Source: Gamarada debralockiae (lineage: Eukaryota > Ascomycota > Leotiomycetes > Helotiales > Hyphodiscaceae). From it: a DNA stretch of 64,000 bases. Below are positions 11,867-25,014 of the stretch, piece by piece; the stretch's first letter is position 1, and each line of letters begins with the position of its first letter. The notes beneath the pieces are model-generated. The model was not told where the DNA came from. It ran no database searches and saw only the letters and a program-made list of their open reading frames with translations. The position numbers and the translations under genes were made by a program. The DNA lies in contig NXFV01000306.1 of NCBI GenBank assembly GCA_002803225.1, forward strand, positions 16,179 through 80,178, read 5' to 3'.

Positions 11867-13485
11867 TCACATAGAAGTAGCTCTCCGTCTCTTGACTCTC
11901 GGACCCTCCAAAAGATCCCACTCCTCTTGGGCAACCTCCCTGGCAGACTCAGTGCCACTCTCTCCATCCTTAACACTCAACTTCATCAACAACCACGCAG
12001 CCTTCTTCTCCACTCCGCCAGCAAAGCCACCCATATCATCCATCTCCCGATCACTGCTCTTGTCCTCAACATCAACACTCGCCTTATCATCGGTAACGCT
12101 AGCGCTCTCCTCTCCATCATATTCATCATCAGCATCAACCTCATCTACTCGTCTCTTGCCGCGCCATGTGCCCGCCATAGGAATGTCTGCCAAGCCAGTG
12201 GAACGCGGGATAGCGCTGAGCCAGGGATTCGGACCGAGGGCTTTATTGGGAGAGATGTTGATAGACGAGTTGGCACTATGCGAAATCATGTTTCTCGGTC
12301 CCCAACTCTGCTGGCGAGAAAGGCTACCCGGTGTGCCAGGAGAGCAGAAATATCCATCCGCAGAGCTCGTCTCGCTTCCATTCTCCAGATCCGTATCGGT
12401 CGGCGTACCATACGAGTTCTCACCCCCATGTGCGCGCTTGAGTCGCAAACGTCTGCCGAGCGTAGGAGGCGTGGTGCACACATGCATATTCATACTCAAA
12501 GACTCGTTTTTGACGGAGTGTTGAGGGGAAGAGGGATTTCGCGGCGTGGGCGTGAAGGAAGTGTTTTGGAGGCGAAAGGCTTCGGCTTCTGCGGTGGCTT
12601 GTACGACGATTAATGGGTCGATTACCATGCGACCGTGTTCGGGGGCTTCGGGTGGGACACATTGCGAAGGGAAGGAAGGTCCGAAGATAGGGATTAAGGC
12701 GCCGGCTATGTGCGAGCAGAAGGTGGTGCATACGGCGATGGCGCAGGAGTAGGGCATCCAGTATCCTGTGCGGTCAGTTAGGGAGTCTCGTGAAAGGACT
12801 GGAACGGGAGGTACTTTACCTTGTGCTGCCAGAGCACCTCCTGTAATGCTATGGGTGATTCCTTTGAGACCAGGGTTCATGTTCAACATTTTGGCCGGTG
12901 TTGTCTGAAAAGTCGTCAATTGAAAATTCGAAATCATTTCCGCAGGAAATATTGACCTTGGAGTATTTGCAGCACTTGAAGAAAGGAGTGATGCGGACGA
13001 GTCCAATATTATAGTCCCACATCACGGTGTAATCCTTGTCGTCTCCAGGAACTTTGAATATGTACTGAAAGACTGCAATCAGAGTCAGCCAGAGTCGTCC
13101 TCCGTCGCAATCAACGCATCATCGTACCTTCAAAACTTTCACGACCTGTCTTCTCCAGGAAGTTCTTCTTCTCACTGTTGTAAGGAATGTGACGACAGTA
13201 TTCCTGAATCTTACCAAGTGGGTAGACTTCAAATTTTTGGACCTCGCGAGTTGTTTCCTCGTCGAATTGTTCAAACGGTGGAAACTTGACCTCGCCCTTA
13301 ATCTTACCCTTTGCAAAAACGGCACCATCCTTAGTCATCTTCTGCTTCTTGATTGAAGAGGAAGTCAAAAGTGGACTACCATGGGATGAAGATGCGGTGC
13401 AGAGCGACGACGAGGGGCTTGATGGCAGCCGTGTGCCTCGCGGTTCTGACTTGACAGGGTTGAGAAGTGATGCTACGGAGAGCAT
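11867..13485 (-). CDS. XBP1: Xbp1-like KilA-N/APSES transcription factor
   Basis: Four exons (13485-13128, 13072-12957, 12904-12820, 12765-11867) join in phase to 485 residues. I chose the ATG at 13485 ([10 protein letters not shown]), although the frame is open to an upstream ATG at 13620, because the protein resembles fungal homologues from this Met onward. The DNA-binding KilA-N/APSES domain spans about residues 50-205, with [51 protein letters not shown] and, just after, [17 protein letters not shown] and the [15 protein letters not shown] stretch. The rest is Ser/Pro rich and probably disordered, with acidic patches and a basic end (RVKRRR). In yeast Xbp1 is a stress- and starvation-induced repressor of cell-cycle genes; a similar role here is inference. 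Confidence 0.88.
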
Positions 13486-16396
13486 AGCGTTGGTTTTGGA
13501 GGGGTTGATGGAGTTGAAGCCTCTAAATTCCGCAAGCACGAAATTCTTCTCTTCGACGACGAACGAAATCTGATAAGGGTAAAGTACCCAAGCAGAGAAT
13601 GTGTCGGTACAGCGAAGCAAAGAGCTAATGTTTTGGGAGGCAAACGGACTTCCAAGTAATAGACCGTTCGGCGGTCTTTAACAGGAAATCGGCGAACAAC
13701 GAATTTGAAAATTCGTACTTCTTCGATGCCAACTAGCGGTGCAGGTTCCTGCAGTCCAAGGCTGTAATGCTAATGTCTCTGGTCACTGTCAGCGTTCTCG
13801 GTGTGGAAGGTCTTTGTTGGCTATGTCTAGGAACCGACCTGGGGTATGTTGATCGTCCGTTTGCGCGTCCACCGCTTATTCTAAAATCGAGGGCGAGATC
13901 ACTGCACAGCATGCAGCTCCTTGGAAAAACGAAATCTGAGCCCTTGAAGCCCTGGCTGGTTCAAGAGATATGACTGATCTTATGACCTCTATCTTGTGCG
14001 GTATGAATACTTTGAAGAAACAAGCTCCGATATGATGGGATCGTGATCCAAACGACTTTTCGAATGCTTCTTAGAAGATTCTCCGCTCCCGTGCCCGTCG
14101 ACACGGAGCCAACGGGCCCAGTGCTCAAACGTGCATACGCATTCAGAGTGCAAATATCGAGGAAAGGTGTTTCGCTAAACCCCAACACAGCAGAATTCTC
14201 CATATGGAGGACAGAGCATCCGGCTGCGTAACAGCAATGATGTCTCGCCAGACTTAGGATAGGAGTTTGACACCAACAAATATTGTGCTACTGCCCGATC
14301 GGGATCAAAGCTTGTTTGAAAGTGGATAGAAATGTTGCTGGGCACACATGCTGGCGAGGAGTCTTGGGACGGGAGGCTGCAGTAGTCGCGTGTGGGATAC
14401 TGTCATTGACTGCCATGCTCTGAAGATAGACAAAGAAACCGTAGTAATTAGCTTGACGCTTTAGAGACAGATTGCTTGACTCGATGCATGTGGACGACTG
14501 TATTCCAAGACCAATCGAAATTTGCAACTTGTAAGCTAGCGTTAAGGCCGGAGTATTGCTCATTGCTCACACCACACCTGAGCTTTCAGTCTCAGTAATA
14601 TCCTTCATGATTCAACGATCCGGAATCCCCTGGCAAGAAGCCTTATGCCTCTAACCGTTCTCATCACATTTTTCTCCGTCAACTTCTCAAAGAACTTCCA
14701 CGAGTCTTCGGGAAATTGACTAGAATATTCCCTAGCCTCAGCTAATGCTAAGGGCTGCAGCTGTCATTTGAAAAAGAATGGTAGAGCGCGGCGGGACAAA
14801 ATGCACACAGGCATGTGACGGGATGCTTTGGTTGGTCCCTTTAGTCTCAGAAGATGACAGTTACCATGCCAGTGAAATGGAGTTCAAAGAGATACTCAGA
14901 GTGGCCTGTTCATATAGTCCTGTAATGTCTGATATACACTTTGACTCTGGAATGAAAAGAAAATCATGAAGAAGCAAATTGCAGAGGCAAAGCAAGAGGC
15001 AAGAGACGTGTTGCGAATCAGAGAGATTTGGATGGAAACAAAACTTGAATATGGAGCATTCCGATGCTGCAACAATACACGAGAGGACGAAGGTATGTTG
15101 CTCGATACCTCGAGCCGTAGCCTGAAGACTCTGAAGCAAAAATAACTGAGATCAGTACAGCAACCGGTGTCGACCAGAAGCTGCAGTCGCCCGCCATGCC
15201 ATGAGGCACCTCATTTAGGCCAACCACATTGTCGCCTATGCATGTCGACAAACGAAGAAAGGGGCGAAATGGCTGATGGGCCAGATGATAGGCGGCCACG
15301 ACTGTTGACTCGAAGACCTGCATGCATACAAGAGAGTTGTGAGACTCTTCCTCCAACTTATGCAGCACTGTTATCTGAAGAACTATGCACGTCAAGGCAC
15401 ATCCAGGAATAGCATCGAATGGCGATATCGGAAGATATTAAACTTCAAGCTCTTCTCACATATTCAGGGCGAGTGGTGAGGTCGAATCTCTTGCTGATGC
15501 CTATCGTCTGCAAGAGCTTCTTGATCAGGAAATCGAGTGGTACAACTACGGCCATACAGAGTTACTCAATTCGTTTCACGGATCAAGGAAGGGACTCCTG
15601 ACATGACAGCCGTTGAAGTTTCAGATGTGAGGAACGTGTGGAGCACAAATATATTGTGATACTTTTCGAGCCTCTTCGGGCCACCTGGCTATGGGTATGG
15701 TATGGTATGACAGCACGGGAGGACGGCTCAATGCAGCGTCCTCATCGGAAGGATCTTTCCCACATGGCGAATTCTCTTTCGTTTCACAATGCCTGCATTA
15801 CCGTTGAAGTGTAACCTTGGGGTGCATCCAAACCAACAAAATCTGGGAGGAAATAGTGATGAGGCGAAAGTATTTCCTCAACTGTGGAGGGAAATAGGTT
15901 GCCATATCGCACGCACGGACCATGTCTGAAGCTAATGCCCCTGTTTGCGGGGAATATATATTTTTTAAAGGAATTACAATTCAAAAAGATATAATTGAGC
16001 GAACAAGGGAGTCTTTGGAAATTGTTCAAATAATTTGAACCACGTCCGTTATTGGGGTTTGAAATATTTCTTTCCACAAAGGTTCGTTTTCTAGTGTTTG
16101 TATTTCTTGTCATTGTCCAAGTCGTCGCTGCCTTAGGCAATCACAGACCACGCTAATCAGGCGAACATCCCTTAGCGCATTTCACCAGACGCGAAGAGCC
16201 TTGTTGTTTATTTACAACTTCCAAGGTGCACAACTTCAACCTCACCTTTTCACGTTACCCATTTCCTTTCAATTAATCAACATTATCCGACCTCAGTCGC
16301 TCATGCGCACCTGAACGAACGATATCTACTTGCGGGTGACACTGGCCGCCCACACCTGCAACAATCCAATCTCGAATTTCAACGCGTCGCGCGGCG
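13486..16396. promoter_or_regulatory. 2.9-kb gene-free interval between XBP1 and TOP2
   Basis: Divergent genes lie on both sides. Several open frames of 60-125 codons occur on both strands (for example 15018-15395 and 15784-16140 on minus, 14778-14969 on plus), but none has a domain, convincing splice sites or biased composition. The length suits a long regulated 5' leader or promoter of the transcription factor, or an unrecognised non-coding RNA. The region near 15690-15705 holds a short GGTAT-type simple repeat. Confidence 0.45.
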
Positions 16397-19300
16397 ATGG
16401 ATGATTCGGTCATGGAAGACTCAGTCTTCGATGACTATGGAGACTCTGATGCTTTCTCTCCCGTTGCTGTCCCCGTAAGTCGCTTTGTTGTACCCTTGGA
16501 GTCAACTGCCCAAAGTGTCACAGCCCATGCGAAGTTGCGACCTGTCAGTGTGCGCGAAGTTATCCCTTGCCCAATCTACAAGTGTGATTGTGATTACCCA
16601 GTTTGGACCATTGCCAGTGACCACGTCAGACGGAATACATTTATTTAGTCTTGTGCAATCGAAATCTATTCAATGCGAGAACGCAGATGACTTGCACACC
16701 AGCTGACAGTTACTCACACAGAAAGCCAAGGCCAAGGCGGCACCAAAGAAGGCCGCCGCACCGAAAGCCCCAAAGGCTGCACCGAAGAAGATGGTTCAGA
16801 CTACTCTCAAAACTACAAAGCCAGCCTCCAAGAAGCGTCCTAAGCCAGACAGCGACGAAGATGACGAACCCCCGTCCGACCTTGATTCCCTTGATGCCAC
16901 TGGGCTGTCAAATACCCCTCCGAGCTCGAAGAAGCAGAAAAAGGCGCCTGCTACGAAGGTCGAGGAATCTGATATTGAGAATGAGAGCATGATGTCTGCT
17001 CCCTCAAAGAAGGCTCCGACAAAGAAGAAGACTGTCACAGAACAATACCAAAAGTTGACCCAACTCGAGCATATCATCAAGCGTCCGGATACATATATTG
17101 GGTCGGTTGAGCGGACACAGGAGTCCATGTGGGTATTCAACTCTGAGACTTCGCAGATGGAAATGCGAAAAGTCTCCTTTGTTCCCGGTCTATACAAGAT
17201 TTTCGATGAAATCCTAGTGAACGCGGCCGACAACAAGCAACGTGATTCTACCATGAAGGTTATCAAGGTCGTGATAGACCGCGAGAAGGGAGAGATCAGC
17301 GTGGAAAACGATGGCAAGGGTATACCAGTCGAAATCCATGATGTAAGCCGAAGCCAACCTTCTTGTGAATGATAGTAAGTACTGATCGGTCAACTCTACA
17401 GAAAGAGAAGATCTACGTTCCGGAAATGATATTCGGCCACCTTCTGACTGGATCAAATTACGATGACGATGAGCAAAAGACAACGGGTGGTAGAAACGGT
17501 TACGGAGCCAAGCTTTGTAACATTTTCAGCACTGAGTTCACCGTGGAAACCCAAGACTCCAATACCGGCAAGCGATACAAGCAGACATGGACTGAAAACA
17601 TGGGCAAAATGGGCAAGGCAAAGATATCAGCCAGCAAGTCCTCTGACTTCACCAGAATCACGTTCACGCCCGACTACAAGCGATTCAAGATGACTGGCAT
17701 TGACGACGATTTCGAGGCCATGGTGAAACGCCGTGTCTATGATATGGCAGGAACAGTCAAGGGCGTGAAGGTGTTCCTCAATGGCAATCAGATCAAGCTT
17801 GATTTCAAGAAATACATTGAGATGTATGCCAAGTCTATCCAGAAGGAACGTGGTGTGGATGAAGACCCTCAGCCTGCTGCTGCGTCCGTCATCGTCGAAG
17901 ACCCCAAGGCTCATGCAAAGTGGGAGATTGGTTTTGCTGTCTCGGACGGCTCCTTTCAGCAGGTTTCTTTCGTCAACTCGATTGCAACTACCTCCGGCGG
18001 TACCCATGTCAACTATATTGCGGATCAGATTTGCGACAAGCTCATGGAAGTCGTCAAGAAGAAGAACAGCAAAGGTGCTACCTTGAAGACCAACCAGATT
18101 CGTAACCACATCTTCCTGTTCGTCAACTGCCTGATCACCAATCCCTCTTTCACCTCTCAGACCAAAGAACAACTCACGACCAAGATCAAGCAATTTGGCA
18201 GCAAATGTGTCCTTACTGATGGTTTCTTGAAGAAGATTGGGCAGACAGAAGCCGTGCAAAACATTCTCAATTTCGCACAAGCTAAGGCCGACCAAGTGTT
18301 GGCGAAGAGTGATGGAAACAGACGTTCTCGCATGAGCAATCCCAAGCTTGTCGATGCTAATTTGGCTGGTACCAAGCGTGGCCATGAGTGTACACTTATT
18401 CTGACTGAAGGCGACTCTGCCAAAGGTCTTGCTGTCGCTGGTCGAGCTATCTTGGATCCCGATCGCATTGGCGTATTCCCTCTTCGTGGTAAATTGCTCA
18501 ACGTCCGCGATGCCTCCATCGATCAGATTTCGAAGAATGCCGAAATCCAGAATATCAAGCAATTCCTTGGATTGAAGCACAAGCAGGTCTACAAAGATGC
18601 GACAGGTCTTCGGTATGGCCATCTTATGATCATGGCTGACCAGGATCATGATGGCAGTCATATCAAGGGTCTATTGATCAACTTCCTTCAAGTTCAATTC
18701 CCCAGCTTGCTCAAGATGCCCGATTTCTTCAGAGAATTCATCACACCCATTGTCAAAGTTTGGAAGGGACCGAATCCCAAGAAGCCTCTCAGCCAGAAGT
18801 CTTTCTTCACCATGCCTCAGTATGAAGAATGGAAAGAGCGACATCAAAACGATAAGGGATGGAAACACAAGTACTACAAGGGTCTGGGTACCAGTGCACC
18901 TGAAGATGCACAGATTTACTTCAGCAACCTTGATGATCACTTGAGAGAATTCGAGACTATGAAGCCGGAGGAAGAAGAGATGATTGATCTGGCCTTCTCA
19001 AAGAAGAAGGCTGATGCTCGCAAGCAATGGCTTGGAAACTTCGTCCCTGGAACTTACCTCGATCATTCGACAAAGACTCTGACCTACGACAATTTTGTCA
19101 ACAAGGAACTCATTCTTTTCAGTATGGCTGACAATCTTCGGTCTATTCCTTCCGTTATCGATGGACTCAAGCCTGGACAACGTAAGGTCATGTTCGCTTG
19201 CTTCAAGCGAAACCTCATTCGAGATATGAAGGTCGTTGAGCTGGCTGGTTACGTCTCAGAAAACACGGCATATCATCATGGTGAAACATCTATGCACCAA

Positions 19301-21999
19301 ACTATCATTGGTCTCGCGCAGAACTTTGTGGGATCGAACAACGTCAATTGCCTCGAGCCCAGTGGAAGTTTCGGTAGTAGACTCGCAGGTGGCAGCGATG
19401 CTGCGAGTCCTCGTTATATTTTCACTAGACTTTCCCCATTCGCAAGACGTGTCTTCTCAGCCGCCGACGAACCAAACTATGAGTACAACATCGATGATGG
19501 CCGTCCAATTGAGCCGACCGTCTATTGCCCTGTTGTCCCGATGGTTCTTATCAACGGTGCGGATGGTATCGGCACTGGTTGGAGTACCTCAATTCCCAAC
19601 TACCATCCAGTGGATGTCGTCAACAACTTGAAGCGCCGCATGGGCCGTCTGGAGGGCCAGAATGGAGAGGAGCAACCTTTCCAAACCATGGTACCTTGGT
19701 TCCGTGGATGGAAGGGCACACCTGAGGAAGCTGGAGCTAATCGCTTCAACTTTAATGGTATTATCCGTGAGGCCGGAAACAATGAGGTCGAAATCACTGA
19801 GTTGCCTATCCGTATGTGGACTGATGACTTCAAAGCTAAGCTTGAGGATATCATCAAGGCTGAGAAGGTTCCGTCATTCATCAAGGATTACAAGGAATTC
19901 AATGATCACAAGAGCGTTCACTTTGTCATTCAGTTGGATGAGAAGCACATGAAGGCAGCCCTCTCCGAGGGCCTTGCTGAGCGGTTCAAGCTCAACAAGA
20001 CCATTGCTACTTCCAACCTTGTCGCCTTCAACCACAGAGGTCAAATTCAGAAGTACGAGAAAGTTGAGGACATCTTGGAGGAGTTTTATACTTACCGTAT
20101 GAACATGTACACCAAGAGAAAGGTTTGTTGTATCTTTTCTTTAATTGGATAATGGCTTACTTTAAAAGGCATACTGGCTGGCGAAGATCAATACCGAGTA
20201 TCGAAAGCTCAAGAACCAAGCCAGATTCGTTATCGAAATCATCGAAAACAAGCTCATTGTTTCCAAGAAGAAGAAGCCGGCCCTCGTTGCGGAACTTCGT
20301 GAGCGCGAATACGAGCCTTTCCCGAAAGTCAAGGATGCCCAGAAAGCTGGAGAAACTGATGATGTTGTCGAGAATGATGACGAAGTTGCGGCTGATGAGG
20401 ATGGTGGAGCTAGAGACTTCGACTATCTACTTGGAGTGAGTACTTATTTTCGTATCTAATGGTACCTTTACTGACATAGAGCAGCTACCCATCTGGTCCT
20501 TGACACAAGAGCGTGTCGATAAATTGAAGCAACAGATGGTCAATAAGAAAGAAGAACACGACATTCTCCAAAATCGCAGCGAGAAGGATCTGTGGTGCCA
20601 AGACCTGGATGACTTCGTTCAAGAATGGGAGACCCAATTGAAGGAAGATGCTGATTACCAGAAGACAATTCGCAACACTAATCGTCGTGTATCTCGAAAG
20701 ATCGGAGCTGGCAAGAACGTCAAATCACGCAAGAACGATGATGATGATTTCGCTGCACCTAAGTCCAAGCCATCGAAGCCCAATCCAGCCAAGGGAGTGA
20801 CCAAGGTTGAGCATAAGACGCACAAGGGCTTCCTAGAGATGTTCAATGCTAAGCCAAAGCCAAAGCCTAGTAGTGGTATGGGATCAGATGGTGCTGAGGA
20901 CTCTTTGTCTGATGATGACTTTGCTGCCCTGGGAGCTGCAAAGTCTATCTCAGCTGAGGCATCCCGATCCACAAGCGAGCAACCGGCCAATGGTAGAAGC
21001 AAACGTGCCGCCGCAGCCGCTCCCAAGAAGTGGGTCATTGATGATGAAGAGTCGGAGGATGATGATAGCAAATACCTGGGAGATGTTGGCGATATGGTCA
21101 AGGGAATTGGTGGTGGCGATACAGCCAACGGCCGAGTCTCGCTTTTTGCCATGTCCCGCCCTGGTACCAGTCATGGTGACCGACCTACAAGCAGCAATGG
21201 CCTTCCAAAGGCAAAGTCCAAGGCCAGCAAGCCCTTTGACGTGTCAGATGGAGATGAGACAAACTACGAGATGCTAGCAAGATCTTCCCCTTACAAGGCA
21301 GCTCCGGCTCCAAAGGATACGCTTGACAGCTACCTGTCTGATGACGACGATCTCATTCCTGTTATCACTAAGAAAGCCCCTGTCAAGGCTGCTGCCAGAG
21401 CTCCCAGCGCCGCTCCTCTTGTCAAAGTTCCTGCCAAGCGCGGACCAAAGCCAAAGAAGGCACCTGCAAAGGAATCAACCCCTGAGCCTGAGCCCAAGCC
21501 AGTTGCTTTGTCTCCTGCTGCCAAAGCTTATGCTGCCAAGAAGAGCAAGATGGACCTTGGAGCCAAGAAGGATGTGTTCAGCGAAGATGAAGACGATGAC
21601 ATCGAGATGAACGATTCTCCCCCACCAAAGCCAGCCGCCAAAGCCGCCAAGGCCACCAAGGGAAAGGCACCAGCTAAGAGAGCTGTTCTCAGTGATGACG
21701 ATGATGATCTTGAGATGGACGACCTTCCACCAAAAAAACCTGCTACCAAGCCGGCCGCAAAGACCACAAAGGCAAAGGCACCTGCAAAGAAAGCTGCCCT
21801 CAGCGACGACGATATCGAGATGAACGATTCTCCCCCGCCCAAGCCAGCTGCTGGTCGCGGCCGCCCTCCACGCGCTGCTGTTGCGAAGGCAAAGGCAAAG
21901 CCTATCTATATTGACTCCGATGATGAAGATGAAGATGATTTCGAGGCGTCTGCGGTCGTTGAGGAGCAGAGCGAGGACGACTTTGATGATAGCGATTAA
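16397..21999 (+). CDS. TOP2: DNA topoisomerase II
   Basis: Five exons (16397-16474, 16722-17342, 17402-20122, 20169-20435, 20485-21999) join in phase to 1,733 residues. After a Lys/Ala-rich N-terminal tail come the GHKL ATPase (YQKLTQLEHIIKRPDTYIGS, DEILVNAADN, GRNGYGAKL), the Toprim domain (EGDSAKGLAV with Glu at about 569, and DQDHDGSHIKG), and the breakage-reunion domain with the ASPRY motif whose catalytic Tyr is at about 905. A C-terminal tail of about 450 residues, rich in Lys, Pro and acidic SDDD clusters, gives the usual nuclear and phosphorylation region. The enzyme passes one DNA duplex through another using ATP in replication and mitosis. Introns 1 and 4 are inferred from phase and acceptor sites; intron 1 of 247 nt sits early, which is common for this gene. 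Confidence 0.97.
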
Positions 22000-22955
22000 G
22001 GGAGGGATGGGTATTGGAAGGGATAGGGCGTTTATGGGACACTGTACACTAGTTATTGCGTAGATCCAAGCATGATTTTATATCTCTAAGTCGTTCATTC
22101 TGGCTGGGCAATTGAGTGCTTTTGAACCTGAATCATTCGAATCAAACGAGCGATTGCGTCTAATTATTCAGTCTGAAGAATTGATTCTATATTCATGAGG
22201 TCTGAAGATCAGCCACGCTAGTAATCTGAATCCTTCATCCTATTTGAAGCAAGTGAGAAATTGGATCTGGATTGAATGATGGAGACTGCGAATTTGAATT
22301 GTTCAAATCAAATGAATTAAAAGAATTGCTCAACTTAACCTAGCAATCTAATCCGAGTCTTTCTTTTGAGCTGAGCAACTGGATGTGAATCGTCCTTGAT
22401 TAAGCGGTCGAATCAGAGTTGTCCATTCTACTGGAAGGAATGGATGGTTCAAAAACAAAGAGAGACATTGTGTTCATTCAAATGAATGGCTGAACTTCCT
22501 ACAGCACACCATACTAAACACTCGGGTTAAATCATACTGTATTTTAGAAGACACTTGATATTGATGTTTACCCCAGAGAAATAATCCGAATTAGGGATCG
22601 CGCAGCGCACAGCCTCGCGAGGCTTGAGAAATAATCTTGATCCGGGATCGCGCCGCCGCGCGAGCAGGCCTGGCTAGACCCGCATCAGGGAAGACGGCCT
22701 GGCACGGGCCACCGCCACTGCCACACCGCCTGCCGTAAATGCACTTTCAGGTATACTAGCACTGTTATAGCTAGCTGAACTTTAGACCCCTGCTACCTGC
22801 GCCTCCCCTGCAACTATCCTCGGCTAGACCACTCGTTATTGCATCAAAAAACAGCATCAACTCGTATCCTGAACGCGGTTGTACTACGCAAAGTGCAAAC
22901 GCTTTCTTCGCCATCAGAGCCTTGTCCAGCTTCGTTTATTATTTGTTGTTTGAGA
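22000..22955. other. gene-free interval with a short imperfect direct repeat
   Basis: A mostly AT-rich spacer. At about 22577-22655 a motif of the form GAGAAATAATC followed by GGGATCGCGC occurs twice in direct orientation about 45 nt apart, set in an unusually GC-rich patch (CpG-rich, to about 22740). This looks like a fragment of an older repeat. No gene is supported. Confidence 0.4.
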
Positions 22956-24349
22956 ATGGAGGGAGTACGGAAATCAAAGCCTCGCCGGTCGCATTTTAAG
23001 ACCCGGACTGGATGTGTGCAGTGCAAGAAACGCAAGATCAAGGCATGCCAACCTCTTGTTTCTATTATCGCTCCTTGTCTCCGAGAGTCTACTTTCCCTA
23101 CAGATTATGCCCAGAATGAGCATTCTCGCTGATTCACGTACCAGTGCGATGAACAAAAGCCCACATGTCGGAAGTGTAAACAACATGGAGTGGCATGCCT
23201 TTATATTTCCAAACCCTCGTTCAGTGGCATCAGCACAAAATCCTCCTCGATGTCGTTGCCCCAGAACTCGGCACCGAATGCGTCCTTGCCCGCCTCATTA
23301 CCAGGCTCCAGCCAACCTAAAACTTTCACCATGCTGGACCTTGAACTCATCCACTCTTGGGTCAGCACATCAGGCCCGATAACCTTTCTAGAAAAGCCAT
23401 CCGCGTCATCAACCCTCCACCTAACTTTTGTCGAAATAGCCTTGCAACAGCCCTTCCTAATGCACGAAATTCTCTCACTTTCCGCTCTGTATCTTGCTCA
23501 GTCCAAACCACATTCAGCAACTCCCTACAGTCTCGCTTCTACCACACATCATGATTTAGCAGTACGTATTTCCGGAACAAAACCACCCTCAGGCAATCAT
23601 CTCACGACACCCACTGATAAAGCCACTACTCTGACAAGTTCAAAATCTAGCTCTCACTCTTTCAACCCGCTCTCGCCTCTCTCACCCCCTCGAACTCCGA
23701 TGCCTGCTTTGCCTTCAGCATGCTCCTGACAATCCACACCTGGGCCCAAGCCGCCTCCTCAACCCACGATTTCCACCTCTCATCGCAAACACGTCATGAC
23801 GCAGAATCTGTGTGCATCCAGTGGATCAAAATGCACCGCGGCAACAATGCCGTTCATGCCGCTGTCTGCCCGTGGTTGCAAGACGGCGTGTTCGCTGAAT
23901 TCCGGCCTTGGAAAGAGCTGCTTGAGATATCTACTCCGCAGCCACATCCGACTCTCGAACAGCAGCATCTAGACTCTGTGGCTGAGACGTGGAGTCTCTC
24001 CTCACATCTAGACTCCGTGAAACAGACTCTAAACAAAGCGTTAGAAGAACTCCGAAATATCTTCTCGCTGACAAACACAAGTGAGAATAGTATGAAGCAT
24101 GTAGGGGTGCTGGCGTGGTTCTCATTGATACCGGAGGAGTTTGTAAGGTTGGTGGAAGCGACCGTCCCGGAAGCAATGTTGATACTAGCAAGTTATGCAG
24201 TGGTGCTGAAGAGGATGGAGTATATGTGGTGGTGTAGAGGGGCAGCGGAGGGGTTATTAGCTATCGCTACAAATGCGTTGCGGGGGGAAGAGAGGTGGGA
24301 GGAGTATTTGAGGTGGCCGATTGAGAAGGTTCTAGGGCGGCAGGAATGA
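22956..24349 (+). CDS. Zn2Cys6 transcription factor with a GC-AG first intron
   Basis: Three exons (22956-23042, 23145-23561, 23651-24349) give 400 residues. The zinc cluster is formed only after splicing intron 1: GCVQCKKRKIK from exon 1 joins CDEQKPTCRKCKQHGVAC from exon 2, giving the full six-cysteine C6 pattern. The donor of that intron is GC (AAG|GCATGC), not GT; without splicing the finger is destroyed and the frame soon ends. Intron 2 has a perfect GTACGT donor. The middle region (MLDLELIHSW, FLMHEILSLSALYLA, FQPALASLTPSN, FAFSMLLTIHTWA) matches the small C6 regulators related to sterol-uptake control proteins. It is likely a pathway-specific activator, but the target is unknown. An RTA1-like relic and an FAD oxidase lie to its right. 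Confidence 0.85.
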
Positions 24350-25014
24350 AGAGATGCGAGACGCCGACAATAATGTAATCAAGACCTGGTGCTCGTGGGG
24401 CATATATAAAGGGGTGTTTATATTTATTTGTCGGTGAAGGCAACTACGGAGTGGAGGCGCTTTGCTGGTTGAATGATTGTTATACCTTGCACTTTCTAGA
24501 GTATTATTATCGTGCTCCACCCACGTCTTCCAGCTCTGCAACGAACGCAATGGTTTTCACTGATAACGCTATCACATTACAAGCCGATAGACCAATTTCA
24601 TCAAGGGTGTAGGATAACCAGTTTCTGAAGTCTCCACTCTTAAAAAGTCTAGGCTGATGCAATGCCCGCCTAATATTGTTGATAAAGCAGCTTTCTGATT
24701 CTACGCCACCCTCTATCCTGGAGGGGTGTTCCGATCAATGTCTAATAAACCCTGTTTTAAACAACGCCGAGAAGAGCATTCAAAGGAACGTCTAACTAAT
24801 ATATAGTCCTGGTACTTCACGAAGTAAATCTGCGCTTCGATTTACCTTTATCCACCCGCACAATCTCTAGCAGTTGATAAAGCAGCCGCAAGACCTCATT
24901 CATGACAAAGTCAGCTCTATACTCTTCCCCCTCTGATCCGTCCACGAACTTTATGCGCAGGTCTACCAGCTGCAAAAGTCCGCATCTTAGAGTCCGACAC
25001 GGCATCTGATGCTT
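24350..25014. other. gene-free interval, possible small relic on minus
   Basis: No supported gene. A 66-codon minus frame (24817-25017) has protein-like composition and borders the inverted repeat, so it may be a remnant of a duplicated sequence, but it lacks a recognisable family. Confidence 0.3.

Noticed and set aside
11730..12613. Two long plus frames of about 270 codons
   Set aside because: Antisense to the low-complexity C-terminal part of the Xbp1-like gene; no domain of their own.
13767..15601. Small frames between XBP1 and TOP2 as separate genes
   Set aside because: No splice support, no domains and weak composition bias.
15690..15705. Short GGTAT tandem as a telomere-like or regulatory repeat
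   Set aside because: Too few units to mean anything.
17627..18661. 344-codon minus frame inside TOP2
   Set aside because: Antisense shadow of the conserved topoisomerase II ATPase/Toprim region.
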